A stretch of DNA of 64,000 nucleotides, from the NCBI RefSeq assembly GCF_029626145.1, contig NZ_JARUBJ010000002.1, positions 5,677,501 through 5,741,500 of the forward strand, in the 5' to 3' direction. This stretch comes from Micromonospora sp. WMMD961. GTDB taxonomy: Bacteria > Actinomycetota > Actinomycetes > Mycobacteriales > Micromonosporaceae. Below are positions 40,727 through 48,991 of the stretch, one piece after another (within the stretch, counting starts at the first letter, position 1; the number at the start of each line of letters is the position of its first letter). The notes under the pieces were generated by a model. That model made no database searches and was not told the DNA's origin. It saw nothing but the letters and a program-made list of their open reading frames with translations. The position numbers were made by a program, and so were the translations under genes.

Positions 40727-41905
40727 GTGTCACACAACATCATGCGCGAAGCCGGGCCTGAGGCGACAGTCATCCTGAAAGGTCTCCCACGGAGACGCCA
40801 CGGCAATCCGAAGCCCAGCGGGCCGACGCTGCACGACATCGTCGCCATCATCCCGGCCCGCAACGAGGAAGTCGGGATCCTCACCTCCCTGAACTCCCTG
40901 GCCCGGCAGACCTGGCGCCCTGACCGCATTGTCGTGGTTGTCAACAACTCCACCGACCAGACGGAACACTACGCCCGGCAGTTCGCGGCCGATCCGCACA
41001 CACCGCGTACCGACGTCCTGCTGATGCCCGAGAACGAGCACAAGAAGGCCGGTGCCCTCAACTACGGCATCGCCTGGTTGAGCCAGCGGGTCGGCGGGCG
41101 GTTGGACCCGGTTCAGCACGTCCTGGTGATGGACGCCGACACGGAACTGCACCACAAGTTCATCGAACGGGCCCGCAAGGTGATCACCTCGGACCCCGAG
41201 GTCGGCGGCGTCAGCGCCGTCTGCCTGGGCCGCACCGGGCTGTGGCGCAACCCCTGGCAGAGATTCCTGCTGGGCATGCAGATCATCGAGTACGGACGCG
41301 CCGCCAACGCCCGTTTCCAGACCGACGTGCACACCATGTCGGGCGCCGGATCCTTCTACCGGGGCGTCGCCCTGCAATCGGTCATCGACAAGCGTGGCGC
41401 GGTGTTCTGGGAGGACCACCGCAACCTCGTCGAGGACTACGAAACGACGTTGACGCTCAAGGAATGCGGCTGGAAGGTGACGGCGAACCAGCTGTGCATC
41501 GCGTACACCGATCTCATGCCCACGCTGCGTGAGCTGCTGCAACAACGTCAGCGCTGGGTTCGTGGGACCGTCGACGCCCTACGCGCCCGTGGCTGGACCA
41601 AGTTCACCTGGCACTCGATCGCGTCGATGATCCTGGGGCTGCTCGGCGTGGTGTACCTCATCGGCTGGGGCACCACGCAGCTGGCCGCCGCCGTCGCGAA
41701 CGGCTTTTCGCAACAGCCCATCTTCTGGTTGCTGTTCGCGTTCTGGGTCACGTACCCCGCGGTGATGGTACGCAACCTCGGCTGGAAGGCGATGCTGGTC
41801 GAAGCCCTGCTCATACACGAACTGGTCTACACGGTCGTACGCATGTACTGGCTTCTGTCGTCCCTCCTCAAGTCCTATTTCACGCCCGTGTCGGCCTGGA
41901 AGTAA
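40727..41905 (+). CDS. Family 2 processive glycosyltransferase (polysaccharide synthase-like)
   Basis: 392-residue membrane glycosyltransferase. GTG start at 40727 after a GGCGGGG run. Motifs: IIPARNEE with Asp/Asn donors, VMDADTE (Asp136, Asp138), VEDYETT (Glu236-Asp237) and QQRQRW (272-277, the QxxRW motif of processive synthases such as cellulose, hyaluronan and chitin synthases). C-terminal hydrophobic helices at about 294-325, 330-350 and 358-385 complete a BcsA/HasA-like topology without a PilZ domain. The donor sugar cannot be told. The 61-residue membrane protein follows at 13 bases. The divergent CBM3/GH16-like gene suggests a beta-glucan-type product. Confidence 0.87.
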   Translation: MSHNIMREAGPEATVILKGLPRRRHGNPKPSGPTLHDIVAIIPARNEEVGILTSLNSLARQTWRPDRIVVVVNNSTDQTEHYARQFAADPHTPRTDVLLMPENEHKKAGALNYGIAWLSQRVGGRLDPVQHVLVMDADTELHHKFIERARKVITSDPEVGGVSAVCLGRTGLWRNPWQRFLLGMQIIEYGRAANARFQTDVHTMSGAGSFYRGVALQSVIDKRGAVFWEDHRNLVEDYETTLTLKECGWKVTANQLCIAYTDLMPTLRELLQQRQRWVRGTVDALRARGWTKFTWHSIASMILGLLGVVYLIGWGTTQLAAAVANGFSQQPIFWLLFAFWVTYPAVMVRNLGWKAMLVEALLIHELVYTVVRMYWLLSSLLKSYFTPVSAWK

Positions 41906-41918
41906 GGCAGCGTCACAG

Positions 41919-42104
41919 GTGAACTCCCTGAAAGGCTTCGGGATCTGCTTCCTCTTGGCGGCGACCCTGATTGCCATGCGCGAACTCGCCGAGGTGGAAT
42001 ACGCCCTCCTCGTCCTGACGGTCATCCTCATCTCCGTCTCCACCGGCATCTACGTGGCGTCGCGTCGGCGGTACCGTAAGGACCGTCGAATCGTCGGAGA
42101 CTGA
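41919..42104 (+). CDS. Small two-helix membrane protein
   Basis: 61 residues, GTG start at 41919, 13 bases after the synthase stop. Two hydrophobic helices (GFGICFLLAATLIAMREL and EYALLVLTVILISVSTGIYVA) and a basic tail (SRRRYRKDRR). No family recognised. Position and size suggest an accessory subunit of the GT2 synthase, like the small proteins of other polysaccharide synthases. Confidence 0.65.
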   Translation: MNSLKGFGICFLLAATLIAMRELAEVEYALLVLTVILISVSTGIYVASRRRYRKDRRIVGD

Positions 42105-42187
42105 CGTCCCCGGGGCCTTCCCGACCGGTCGGAACCTCAGTCAGCCGGGTCCGGCATGGGCGGGCCCGGATGGGGTATCTCAGCGGG

Positions 42188-43318
42188 ATGAGGGCCAGTT
42201 TCCGGCTCGGCCGGATCGCGGGGGTGCCGGTCGGCGTCAACTGGAGTGTTCTGGTCATCTTCGTGCTGATCGCGTGGGGGTTGGCCGCCAACCAGTTCCC
42301 CCGCTCGTACCCCGACCGCTCGCCGCTGGCGTACACCCTCGCCGGGCTGGCCGCGGCGGTGGTGTTCTTCGTCGGCCTGCTCGCCCACGAGGTGTCGCAC
42401 GCGGTGGTGGCCAAGCGCAACGGGCTGGCCGTCGACGGCATCACGCTCTGGCTGTTCGGTGGGGTGGCCGAGCTGAGGGGCGAGCCCCGCGACCCGGGCG
42501 CGGAGCTGCGGATCGCGGGCGTGGGCCCGCTGGTCAGCCTGCTGATCGGGGCGTTCTTCGGTGCCATCGCCGCGCTGCTCGCGCTGGCCGGGCAGGGCGG
42601 GCTGCTGCTCGGGGCGGTGGCCTGGCTGGCCGGCATCAACGTGCTGCTGGCCGTCTTCAACGTGCTGCCGGCCGCGCCCCTGGACGGCGGTCGGTTGCTT
42701 CGTGCCGCCGTGTGGAAGGCCACCGGTGACCGGACCCGGGCGTCAGTGGTCGCCGCCCGGGCCGGCTGGGTGCTGGGTGTGCTGCTGATCGGCCTCGGGT
42801 TGTGGCAGTTCCTGTCCGGGGTGGGGTTCGGTGGGCTCTGGCTGGCCCTGATCGGCTGGTTCCTGATCGGCGCGGCCGGGGCGGAGGAACGGCAGGCCCG
42901 CACCGGCAGCGCGCTCCGCGGCATCCGGGTGGGCGACGTGATGACGCCGCAGCCGCAGACCGTCTCGGCGGAGGTGACGGTCGCCGACTTCGTCGACCAC
43001 TACCTGTTCGCGTACCGGCACTCGGCTCTGCCGCTGACCGAGGACGGCCGGCCGACCGGTCTGGTCACCGTCGACCGGGTGCGGGGCGTACCGGCCGAGC
43101 GGCGGGCGTCGACCACCCTCGCGGAGGTGGCCTGCCGGGCCGACGACCTGGTGCTCGCCCAGCCGGGTGAACAGCTCAACGACCTGCTGCCCCGGCTCTC
43201 CGAGTGCGCCGACGGCCGCGCCCTGGTGGTCAATGACGACGGCCGCCTGACCGGAATCGTCTCCCCCAGCGACATCGCCCGCGCCGTCCAACGCAACACC
43301 CTCGCCGGCGCCCGCTGA
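42188..43318 (+). CDS. Site-2 protease (M50) with CBS domains
   Basis: 376 residues from ATG 42188 (ATG 42170 also in frame; neither has a strong ribosome site). Multi-pass membrane metalloprotease: zinc motif HEVSH (His67, Glu68, His71) and the third ligand in NVLPAAPLDGGRLLR near residue 165. The C-terminal about 125 residues hold paired CBS motifs (VGDVMTPQPQTVSAEVTVADF, ALPLTEDGRPTGLVTVDRV and ALVVNDDGRLTGIVSPSDIARAV). This is the standard actinobacterial S2P/CBS architecture. It cleaves membrane segments such as anti-sigma factors; CBS domains probably sense adenine nucleotides. Confidence 0.93.
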   Translation: MRASFRLGRIAGVPVGVNWSVLVIFVLIAWGLAANQFPRSYPDRSPLAYTLAGLAAAVVFFVGLLAHEVSHAVVAKRNGLAVDGITLWLFGGVAELRGEPRDPGAELRIAGVGPLVSLLIGAFFGAIAALLALAGQGGLLLGAVAWLAGINVLLAVFNVLPAAPLDGGRLLRAAVWKATGDRTRASVVAARAGWVLGVLLIGLGLWQFLSGVGFGGLWLALIGWFLIGAAGAEERQARTGSALRGIRVGDVMTPQPQTVSAEVTVADFVDHYLFAYRHSALPLTEDGRPTGLVTVDRVRGVPAERRASTTLAEVACRADDLVLAQPGEQLNDLLPRLSECADGRALVVNDDGRLTGIVSPSDIARAVQRNTLAGAR

Positions 43319-43332
43319 CCCACACACGTCTC

Positions 43333-43407
43333 GTCGATCATGGAGTTGTGGTGGGGACGAAACGTCTCCTGAGCCCCCAGAACGGGCACCACCACTCCAT
43401 GATCGAC
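43333..43407. repeat. Dispersed inverted-repeat element, family A (copy 2)
   Basis: Arms of 21 bp at 43333-43353 and 43387-43407 (GTCGATCATGGAGTTGTGG onward) are complementary with one mismatch and nearly identical to those at 1779-1854. The interior (GGGGACGAAACGTCTCC) is partly palindromic. Between the convergent S2P and alditol oxidase genes. Confidence 0.85.
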
Positions 43408-43445
43408 AGGGTGGAGGGGCGGGAGGGCAGAGCGGCGCGGAGGGG

Positions 43446-44717
43446 TCAGCGGGGGAAGTAGCGGTTCAGGGGGTCGGTGTCGAACTTTGCTTTCGGGTCC
43501 AGGTCGGTGAGCAGGGCGGTGAAGTCCGCGTGGTGCGGGTAGCGGGCGGCCAGCTCCGCCGGGTCGGTGACGAAGACCTTGCCCCAGTGCGGGCGGGGCG
43601 CGAACGGCGCCAGGCGCTCCTCCACCGCGGCCACCACCGGCAGCACGGCGGCGGTGTCGTCGATCCAGGTGAAGTGCACGACGAAGCTGTCCCGCCGGTG
43701 GTTCGGGCTGAGCCACAGCTCGTCCGCCGCCACCGTACGCAGCTCGCACACCAGCAGCACCGGTGCGATCAGGTGCGCCACGTCGTCCAGGGCGGCGAGC
43801 GCGTCGGCCGCCGCCGCGCGCGGCACGTGGTACTCGGACTGCAACTCGTCACCGCTGCTCGGCGTGAAGCCGAGCTTGAAGTGCGGCAGCCGCTCGTGCC
43901 ACGGGCCCGGCTCGCCGAGTTGCGGGGTGCAGTTCTCCGGCGGCATCCCGAGCACCGGGTGCCGCGGCTGGTCGGCAGCGGTGGTGCCGAGCCAGTCCGC
44001 CGGGGGCGGCGGTTGGTCGGCTGCCTGCTTGCGCCACACCTCGCGCAGCCGGGGAGTACGCCAGTCGGTGAAGACACTCACGCTGTACGCCGAGCCGAGC
44101 GCCTCGTCCAGCGCCTCCCGGTCGAGGTCGAGCCGCACGTACTGGCGCAGCTCGAAGGCCGGCACCACGTCCAGGGTGACCCGGGTGACCAGGCCGAGCG
44201 CGCCGAGACCGACCACCATGCCGGCGAACCTGTCGGTGTCGCGGTCGACCCGCAGCAGGTCGCCGTCGGCGGTGACCAGCTCCAGGCCGGCGACCGCGCT
44301 GGCCAGGTTGCCGTGGGTCTGACCGGAGCCGTGGGTGGCGGTGGCCACCGCGCCGGCGACCGAGATGTGTGGCAGCGAGGCGAGGTTCGCCAACGCGTAC
44401 CCCTGGGTGTGTAGCTGTCCGGCGAGGTCGCCGTAGCGCATCGCGCCGCTCACGGTGACCTGCCCGCGCTCGTGGTCCACCTCGACGGCCGTGGGCAGCC
44501 CGGCGAGGCTGACCAGGTCGCCGTCGGTGTCGCCGAAGCGGTTGAAGGAGTGCCCGCTGCCCACCGCGCGGAGCCGCGGGCTGGCGGCGACCAGTCGGCG
44601 CAGTTCGTCGGTGGAGGTCGGTCGGTGGAACGCCCGGGCGGCGTACCGCACGTTGCCGGCCCAGTTGCGGCGCGGAACGTCGGTGGTCGACGCCGTGTGC
44701 GGTCCCTGCTCGATCAT
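43446..44717 (-). CDS. aldO: Alditol oxidase (FAD-dependent, AldO-like)
   Basis: 423 residues. Strong resemblance along the whole length to Streptomyces coelicolor AldO: NWAGNVRYAA, GSGHSFN with His56 as the expected covalent FAD-binding residue, SLPHISVAGAVATATHGSG, VSVFTDWRTPRLREVW, GPWHERLPHFKLGFTPSSGDELQSEY, ELRTVAADELWLSP and APRPHWGKVF near the C-terminus. It oxidises sugar alcohols such as xylitol or sorbitol to aldoses, making H2O2. The ATG at 44717 overlaps the stop of the PH-domain gene and has GGGAG upstream. Confidence 0.92.
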   Translation of the reverse strand: MIEQGPHTASTTDVPRRNWAGNVRYAARAFHRPTSTDELRRLVAASPRLRAVGSGHSFNRFGDTDGDLVSLAGLPTAVEVDHERGQVTVSGAMRYGDLAGQLHTQGYALANLASLPHISVAGAVATATHGSGQTHGNLASAVAGLELVTADGDLLRVDRDTDRFAGMVVGLGALGLVTRVTLDVVPAFELRQYVRLDLDREALDEALGSAYSVSVFTDWRTPRLREVWRKQAADQPPPPADWLGTTAADQPRHPVLGMPPENCTPQLGEPGPWHERLPHFKLGFTPSSGDELQSEYHVPRAAAADALAALDDVAHLIAPVLLVCELRTVAADELWLSPNHRRDSFVVHFTWIDDTAAVLPVVAAVEERLAPFAPRPHWGKVFVTDPAELAARYPHHADFTALLTDLDPKAKFDTDPLNRYFPR

Positions 44718-45466
44718 GTAGCGGTCTCCCGATCGGTGGACTGGTGGTCCGCCAGCGCGCTGACGAGGGCGTCCAGAACCGTATCCGTCTGGTGCGTGTT
44801 GTAGCCACGTTGGGCGATCGGCACACCGGCCGCGGTGGCGCGTTCGATCTCGCCCCGGGCCGCCTGCCGGGCCGATGCGTCGCCGGACATCAGGGCGTCC
44901 TGCCCGCGCCGGATCAACCGGTCGACGCGGTCCATCTGGTAGCCGCGCAGCCCGACCGTGAGGTCCGGGGTGGCGAAGGCGGCGTGACGCAGCGCGCGCA
45001 GGTCGACAAAACGGTCCCCGGCATGGCGGGCGAGCGCGGCGGACACCTGCTCGGGGTGCTCGCGGACCTGGTCGAGGACGAGCAGCTCGATGGCCGGACG
45101 GCCGTCGACCGGGTGCCGGGCGGTGACCAGCTCGCGCGGCACACCCTGCACAGGCACCAGCAGCAGTCGCGGCGGTGTCGCGTAACCGGCGCGGCGGGGA
45201 GGCTCGTCGAGGACCAGCGTGTCGACCTCGTCCCACCGGATCTCCCGGCGCAGGCCGGGCCGTCGGATGCTGAGCCCGTCCGCGTGGATCCCGAACCGGA
45301 ACGGCCGTACCGCGCTGACCAGCGCGACCGCGCCGAGCGCGATCGCCCCCACCGCGATGACCGTCCGTAGCAGATGGCCGTCGCTGGGATAGACCAACAG
45401 GAGCACTCCACCGAGTACGCACACCAGGGCGAGCGCACGGGCCCCCCGATTCCGGCGCAATTCCAC
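44714..45466 (-). CDS. Membrane PH-domain protein with DivIVA-like motifs
   Basis: 250 residues. Two hydrophobic helices at about 10-26 and 33-52, then a bacterial PH-type domain (FRFGIHADGLSIRRPGLRREIRWDEVDTLVLD). After about residue 165 two DivIVA-domain-like motifs appear: VGLRGYQMDRVDRLIRRGQDAL and RGYNTHQTDTVLDALVSALAD, the GY-xxxxVDxLL pattern seen in cell-division scaffold proteins. It overlaps the alditol oxidase start by four bases, an unexpected partner for a sugar-alcohol oxidase. Function unknown; a membrane-curvature or septal location is speculative. Confidence 0.75.
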   Translation of the reverse strand: MELRRNRGARALALVCVLGGVLLLVYPSDGHLLRTVIAVGAIALGAVALVSAVRPFRFGIHADGLSIRRPGLRREIRWDEVDTLVLDEPPRRAGYATPPRLLLVPVQGVPRELVTARHPVDGRPAIELLVLDQVREHPEQVSAALARHAGDRFVDLRALRHAAFATPDLTVGLRGYQMDRVDRLIRRGQDALMSGDASARQAARGEIERATAAGVPIAQRGYNTHQTDTVLDALVSALADHQSTDRETAT

Positions 45467-45586
45467 GCTCGGACCCCCGTTTCATGACCGTGGCGTCGGT
45501 CCCGACATCTTCCGCCAGACCGGGCACCAAGGACACCGGTCGATCGGGCACGGTTGTTCTCGTCGTCGTCGGGGAACCCTACGCCC

Positions 45587-45994
45587 ATGAGCAGCTACCG
45601 CGATCCGGCCGCACGAGGTGACGTCTTCCCCTCCGAGGAGGAGCTGGACCCGACCGGCACCGGAGTCGAGCAGGCCGGCGGGGTGCCGAGCCACCCGGCA
45701 CCCACGCCCGGTCCCCGCCCCACACCGGCACCCGCGCCGGCCCCGACGCCGGTGCCGGCACCCGGGCCGCCGCCACGCGCCCCCGGCGCGCAGTCGATCG
45801 TGACCCGCCACCTGGACGGTTCGGTGGAGGTGGTCACCGACCTCGACGGTGACGGGGTCGCCGACGTCGTCCAGATCGACGTGGACGGCGACGGGATCCC
45901 CGACATCACCTACGTGGACAGTGACCGGGACGGGCGTCTGGACACCGTGCTGGGCGACCCGAACGCGGTCGGGACGGGCACCCACCGCGCCTGA
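45587..45994 (+). CDS. Proline-rich protein with calcium-binding-type Asp repeats
   Basis: 135 residues from ATG 45587. The N-terminal part is acidic then a Pro/Ala/Thr linker (PTPGPRPTPAPAPAPTPVPAP). The C-terminal about 60 residues have three Asp-rich loops, DLDGDGVADVVQI, DVDGDGIPDITYV and DSDRDGRLDTVL, each of the DxDxDG type found in dockerin, EF-hand and thrombospondin-3-like calcium sites. No signal peptide is evident, so it is probably cytoplasmic. No family name fits with certainty. Confidence 0.7.
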   Translation: MSSYRDPAARGDVFPSEEELDPTGTGVEQAGGVPSHPAPTPGPRPTPAPAPAPTPVPAPGPPPRAPGAQSIVTRHLDGSVEVVTDLDGDGVADVVQIDVDGDGIPDITYVDSDRDGRLDTVLGDPNAVGTGTHRA

Positions 45995-46040
45995 CCGGCG
46001 GCGGCCCGCCACGGCCGCCGGCCGCCGACCGCCGATTGCC

Positions 46041-46970
46041 TCAGAGCTTCGCCATCACCTCGCTGGCGACCAGTTCCAGGTGCTCCAGGTCGCCGAGGTC
46101 CAGCACCTGGAGGTAGAGCCGCTCACTGCCGATCTCCGCGTACCGGCCGATGGTGTCCAGGACCTCGGCGGGGGTTCCGGCCAGACCGTTGGCCCGCAGC
46201 TCGTCCGGTTCGCGGCCGATGGCAGCGGCCCGGCGGGCCACCTCGGCGTCGTCGCGCCCGCAGCAGAGCACCAGGGCGTTGGACCAGACCATCTCGGCCG
46301 GGTCCCGGCCGATCTCGACGCAGGCCGCGCGAACCCGGTCGAACTGCGCCGCCGTGTCCGGCACCGAGGCGAACGGCAGGTTGAACTCGTCGGCGTAACG
46401 GGCGGCCAACCGAGGGGTTCGCTTCGGACCTGTCCCGCCGAGCAGGATCGGTGGGCGCGGCTGCTGCACGGGCTTGGGCAGGGCGGGCGAGTCACTCACC
46501 GGGTAGTACCGGCCGTCGTGGTCGAACCGCTCGCCGACCGGCGTGGACCAGAGCCCGGTGATGACGGCGAGTTGCTCCTCCAACCGGTCGAACCGTTCGG
46601 CCAACGGCGGGAACGGGATGCCGTACGCGGTGTGCTCCTCGGCGAACCAGCCGGTGCCAATGCCGAACTCCACCCGGCCGCCGCTCATCTGGTCGACCTG
46701 CGCCACGGTGATCGCCAGCGGGCCGGGCAGCCGGAAGGTCGCGGCGGTCATCAACGTGCCGAGCCGGATCCGGCTGGTGTCCCGGGCCAGCCCGGCCAGC
46801 GTGGTCCACGCGTCGGTGGGGCCGGGCTCGCCGGCCCCCTCGCCCATCCTGAGGTAGTGGTCGGACCGGAAGAACGCCCCGTAGCCAGCATCCTCGGCGC
46901 AGCGGGCGACGGCGAGCAACTGGTCGTAGCTGGCGCCCTGCTGGGGCTCGGTGAAGATCCGAAGTTCCAT
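46041..46970 (-). CDS. LLM-class F420-dependent oxidoreductase
   Basis: 309 residues, luciferase-like monooxygenase fold. Starts MELRIFTEPQQGASYDQLLAVARCAEDAGYGAFFRSDHYL, with LGTLMTAATFRLPGPLAITVAQVDQMSGGRVEFGIGTGWFAEEH, the typical F420-family TIM barrel, and QQPRPPILLGGTGPKRTPRLAARYADEFN. The F420 phosphate-binding GGTG loop is present. Such enzymes reduce or oxidise small molecules using deazaflavin F420. The substrate is unknown. It is divergent from the ArsR gene. Confidence 0.9.
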   Translation of the reverse strand: MELRIFTEPQQGASYDQLLAVARCAEDAGYGAFFRSDHYLRMGEGAGEPGPTDAWTTLAGLARDTSRIRLGTLMTAATFRLPGPLAITVAQVDQMSGGRVEFGIGTGWFAEEHTAYGIPFPPLAERFDRLEEQLAVITGLWSTPVGERFDHDGRYYPVSDSPALPKPVQQPRPPILLGGTGPKRTPRLAARYADEFNLPFASVPDTAAQFDRVRAACVEIGRDPAEMVWSNALVLCCGRDDAEVARRAAAIGREPDELRANGLAGTPAEVLDTIGRYAEIGSERLYLQVLDLGDLEHLELVASEVMAKL

Positions 46971-47032
46971 GATCCGAGCATAGGGAGCCGGTCGACGGTC
47001 CCGCGTCGGGACGGCAATCGTCGTCGCATGCT

Positions 47033-47062
47033 TTGACAGTCATATGACCAAGGAGGCATATT
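47033..47062 (+). promoter_or_regulatory. ArsR-gene promoter with palindromic operator
   Basis: TTGACA (47033-47038) and CATATT (47057-47062) are 18 bases apart. The spacer begins with GTCATATGAC (47039-47048), a perfect 10-bp palindrome. A start at about 47069 would coincide with the GTG codon of the regulator, giving a leaderless mRNA. The palindrome is ideally placed for autorepression by the ArsR product. Confidence 0.7.
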
Positions 47063-47068
47063 GGGTCG

Positions 47069-47380
47069 GTGTCCACCGATGCCTTCACCGTCCTCGCCGA
47101 GCCGACCCGGCGCCGGATCCTCGATCAGCTCCGCGACGCCGAACGCAGCGTCGGCGAGCTGGTCGACGGCCTCGGGGTCAGCCAGCCGGCCGTCTCGAAA
47201 CACCTGCGGGTGCTTCGCGACGCCGGCTTCGTCACCTGCCGGACGGCCGCCCGACAGCGGATCTACCGCCTCGACCCCGGCCCGCTGCGGGCCGTCGACG
47301 GCTGGCTGGACCCGTACCGGCGGCTCTGGGCCCGACACCTGGACGCCCTGGAACGGCACCTCGACAGTCAGGAGCAGTGA
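47069..47380 (+). CDS. ArsR-family transcriptional regulator
   Basis: 103 residues, GTG start at 47069. Winged-helix: AFTVLAEPTRRRILDQLRDAERSVGELVDGLGVSQPAVSKHLRVLRDAGFVTCRTAARQRIYRLD. It lacks the classic metal-binding ELCVCDL box; a single Cys (about residue 53) is in the wing region. This SRPBCC-linked ArsR subgroup is usually non-metal. The adjacent gene begins immediately after its stop codon and is the likely co-regulated effector. AAGGAGG at 47050-47056 is too far from the GTG to be its ribosome site. Confidence 0.92.
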   Translation: MSTDAFTVLAEPTRRRILDQLRDAERSVGELVDGLGVSQPAVSKHLRVLRDAGFVTCRTAARQRIYRLDPGPLRAVDGWLDPYRRLWARHLDALERHLDSQEQ

Positions 47381-47902
47381 ATGGACCGCGACGCGTTCCG
47401 CCCGAGCCCACCCGCCGACGTACGCGCCGAGGCCGGCGCGACCCTGGTCTTCGTCCGCGACCTGCGGCATCCGCCAGCCGCCGTCTGGGCGGCACTGACC
47501 GACCCGACCCAGCTCGCGCAGTGGGCGCCGTTCCTCGCCGACCGCGATCTCGGCGACACCGGCGCCGCCGTGCTCACCCTCGTCGACGGCGAGACCACCC
47601 AGCAGGACCCGGCGACGGTACGCCGGGCCGAGCCGCCGCACCTGCTGGAGTACACCTGGGGCGACGACCTGCTGCGCTGGGAGCTGAGCCCACTGGGCGG
47701 CGGCACCCGGCTCACCCTGCGGCACACCGTCGCCGACCGGGGCATTCTTCCGATGGTCGCGGCCGGCTGGCACCTCTGCCTCGACGTGGCCGACCGGCTG
47801 CTCGACGGCGACCCGGTCGGCCCGATCCGTGGCGCGGAGGCCAAGGACTTCGGCTGGCCCGAGCTGCGCGACGCGTACGCCGAACGGCTCGCTGAGGGCT
47901 GA
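47381..47902 (+). CDS. SRPBCC (AHSA1/Aha1-like) protein
   Basis: 173 residues whose ATG follows the ArsR stop directly. START-like fold: LVFVRDLRHPPAAVWAALTDPTQLAQWAPFLADRDLG, then LLEYTWGDDLLRWELSPLGGGTRLTLRHTV and a C-terminal GWHLCLDVADRLLDG helix. ArsR/AHSA1 pairs are very common in actinomycetes, where the second protein binds an unknown small hydrophobic ligand. The ArsR protein probably represses both. Confidence 0.9.
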   Translation: MDRDAFRPSPPADVRAEAGATLVFVRDLRHPPAAVWAALTDPTQLAQWAPFLADRDLGDTGAAVLTLVDGETTQQDPATVRRAEPPHLLEYTWGDDLLRWELSPLGGGTRLTLRHTVADRGILPMVAAGWHLCLDVADRLLDGDPVGPIRGAEAKDFGWPELRDAYAERLAEG

Positions 47903-47913
47903 CCGGCACGGTC

Positions 47914-47943
47914 CCGGCGGCCCCGGCACCCCGGAGCCGCCGG
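47914..47943. terminator. GC-rich hairpin between convergent genes
   Basis: CCGGCGGC (47914-47921) and GCCGCCGG (47936-47943) are perfect 8-bp complements between the SRPBCC and glycosidase-like stop codons. The stem is short, so the call is tentative. Confidence 0.4.
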
Positions 47944-47950
47944 AGCCCGG

Positions 47951-48991
47951 TCAGACGTACGGCCGCTTGGCGTACGCCTCGCGGAGCGCGGCCAACCCGG
48001 TCGCCTTCGGCGTCAGGGTGCCCCACCCGGAGTTGAAGTAGTTGGTGCGCACGATCCGTGGCCCGCGCTCGGCGTTGAGCTGGGCGATCGCCGCCGGCAC
48101 CGTGGCGATCCAGGCCGCCTGGTCGGGGATCTCGGCCACCCGCACCCCCCACTCCGCGATGATCACGGGTCGGGACAGCGCCACCGGCCCGAGATCCGCC
48201 ACCGCCCAGTCCTTGGTGCGGCGGAACCGGGCCAGCGCGGTGTGGCTGGCGTTGGTGCCGTACGCGTTCCACTGAAGATAGTCGAGGCGGGTCATCAGCG
48301 ACTCCGGGTGCATACGCTGGAAGCAGGCCCGGTCGAAGCCGCCCAGACCGACCGAGAAGGTCGTCCCGGTGGGCAGGGTCCGAGCCTTGAACCACGTCAG
48401 GATGTAGTTCACCGCCTGCACCGCCCGAGCGTCCGACTCGGCCCAGCTGTAGGCCTTACCGTCCTCGGTGGTCCCGAACTCGTGGTCGGTGTCGAATTCC
48501 GAGGCGAGCTGGATGTTCACCCCGAAGCCGAGCGCCCGGTACTGCGACAGGGCGCGGGCGAACAGCCCGTCGCACTGCCCGTTGATCACCTGGCCGTACC
48601 CGTACGCCTTCGGCCAGGTCGTGCCGGGTCGCTGCTGGATGGTCATCGACGGCGCCGGCACCGTGTAGCTGACGCCGTCCACGGCGAAGCTCTGCGGCCC
48701 CTGGTTCGGGGCGCCGTAGTGCTTCAACTCCAGGACCATGTTCATCTGCACCCCGGCCTTTCCGAGGCTGGTCAGCCAGGGTCGGTTGTAGCCGGGGAAG
48801 GTGTAGCCGTCGGCGAAGCTGCGGTACTGGGTGAGGGACCGGAAGTTGCCGCCGGCCATGTCGGCGGTCGGATCGGCGCCCCCGGACAGGTAGTAGCCGC
48901 CGAGCACCGGTTGAGCCAGGCTGTAGTCGGCCGTGGCCGTCGCGGTGTTGCCGCCCGCGTCCCGGACCTGGACGGTGACCCGGGGCATCAC
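47951..48991 (-). CDS. Glycosidase-like TIM-barrel protein with N-terminal Ig-like strand remnant
   Basis: 346 residues from GTG 48991, overlapping the preceding gene's stop (GTGA). Residues 1-30 (VTVQVRDAGGNTATATADYSL) look like the end of an Ig-like domain. The rest resembles a GH26/GH5-type barrel: LKAGVQMNMVLELKHYGAP-like strands, VNIQLASEFDTDHEFG, RLDYLQWNAYGTN and VIIAEWGVRV, the last two supplying candidate acid/base and nucleophile acids. No signal peptide or anchor. Similar modules occur in phage tail-associated proteins, but no other phage genes are near. The family is not certain. Confidence 0.65.
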   Translation of the reverse strand: MMPRVTVQVRDAGGNTATATADYSLAQPVLGGYYLSGGADPTADMAGGNFRSLTQYRSFADGYTFPGYNRPWLTSLGKAGVQMNMVLELKHYGAPNQGPQSFAVDGVSYTVPAPSMTIQQRPGTTWPKAYGYGQVINGQCDGLFARALSQYRALGFGVNIQLASEFDTDHEFGTTEDGKAYSWAESDARAVQAVNYILTWFKARTLPTGTTFSVGLGGFDRACFQRMHPESLMTRLDYLQWNAYGTNASHTALARFRRTKDWAVADLGPVALSRPVIIAEWGVRVAEIPDQAAWIATVPAAIAQLNAERGPRIVRTNYFNSGWGTLTPKATGLAALREAYAKRPYV

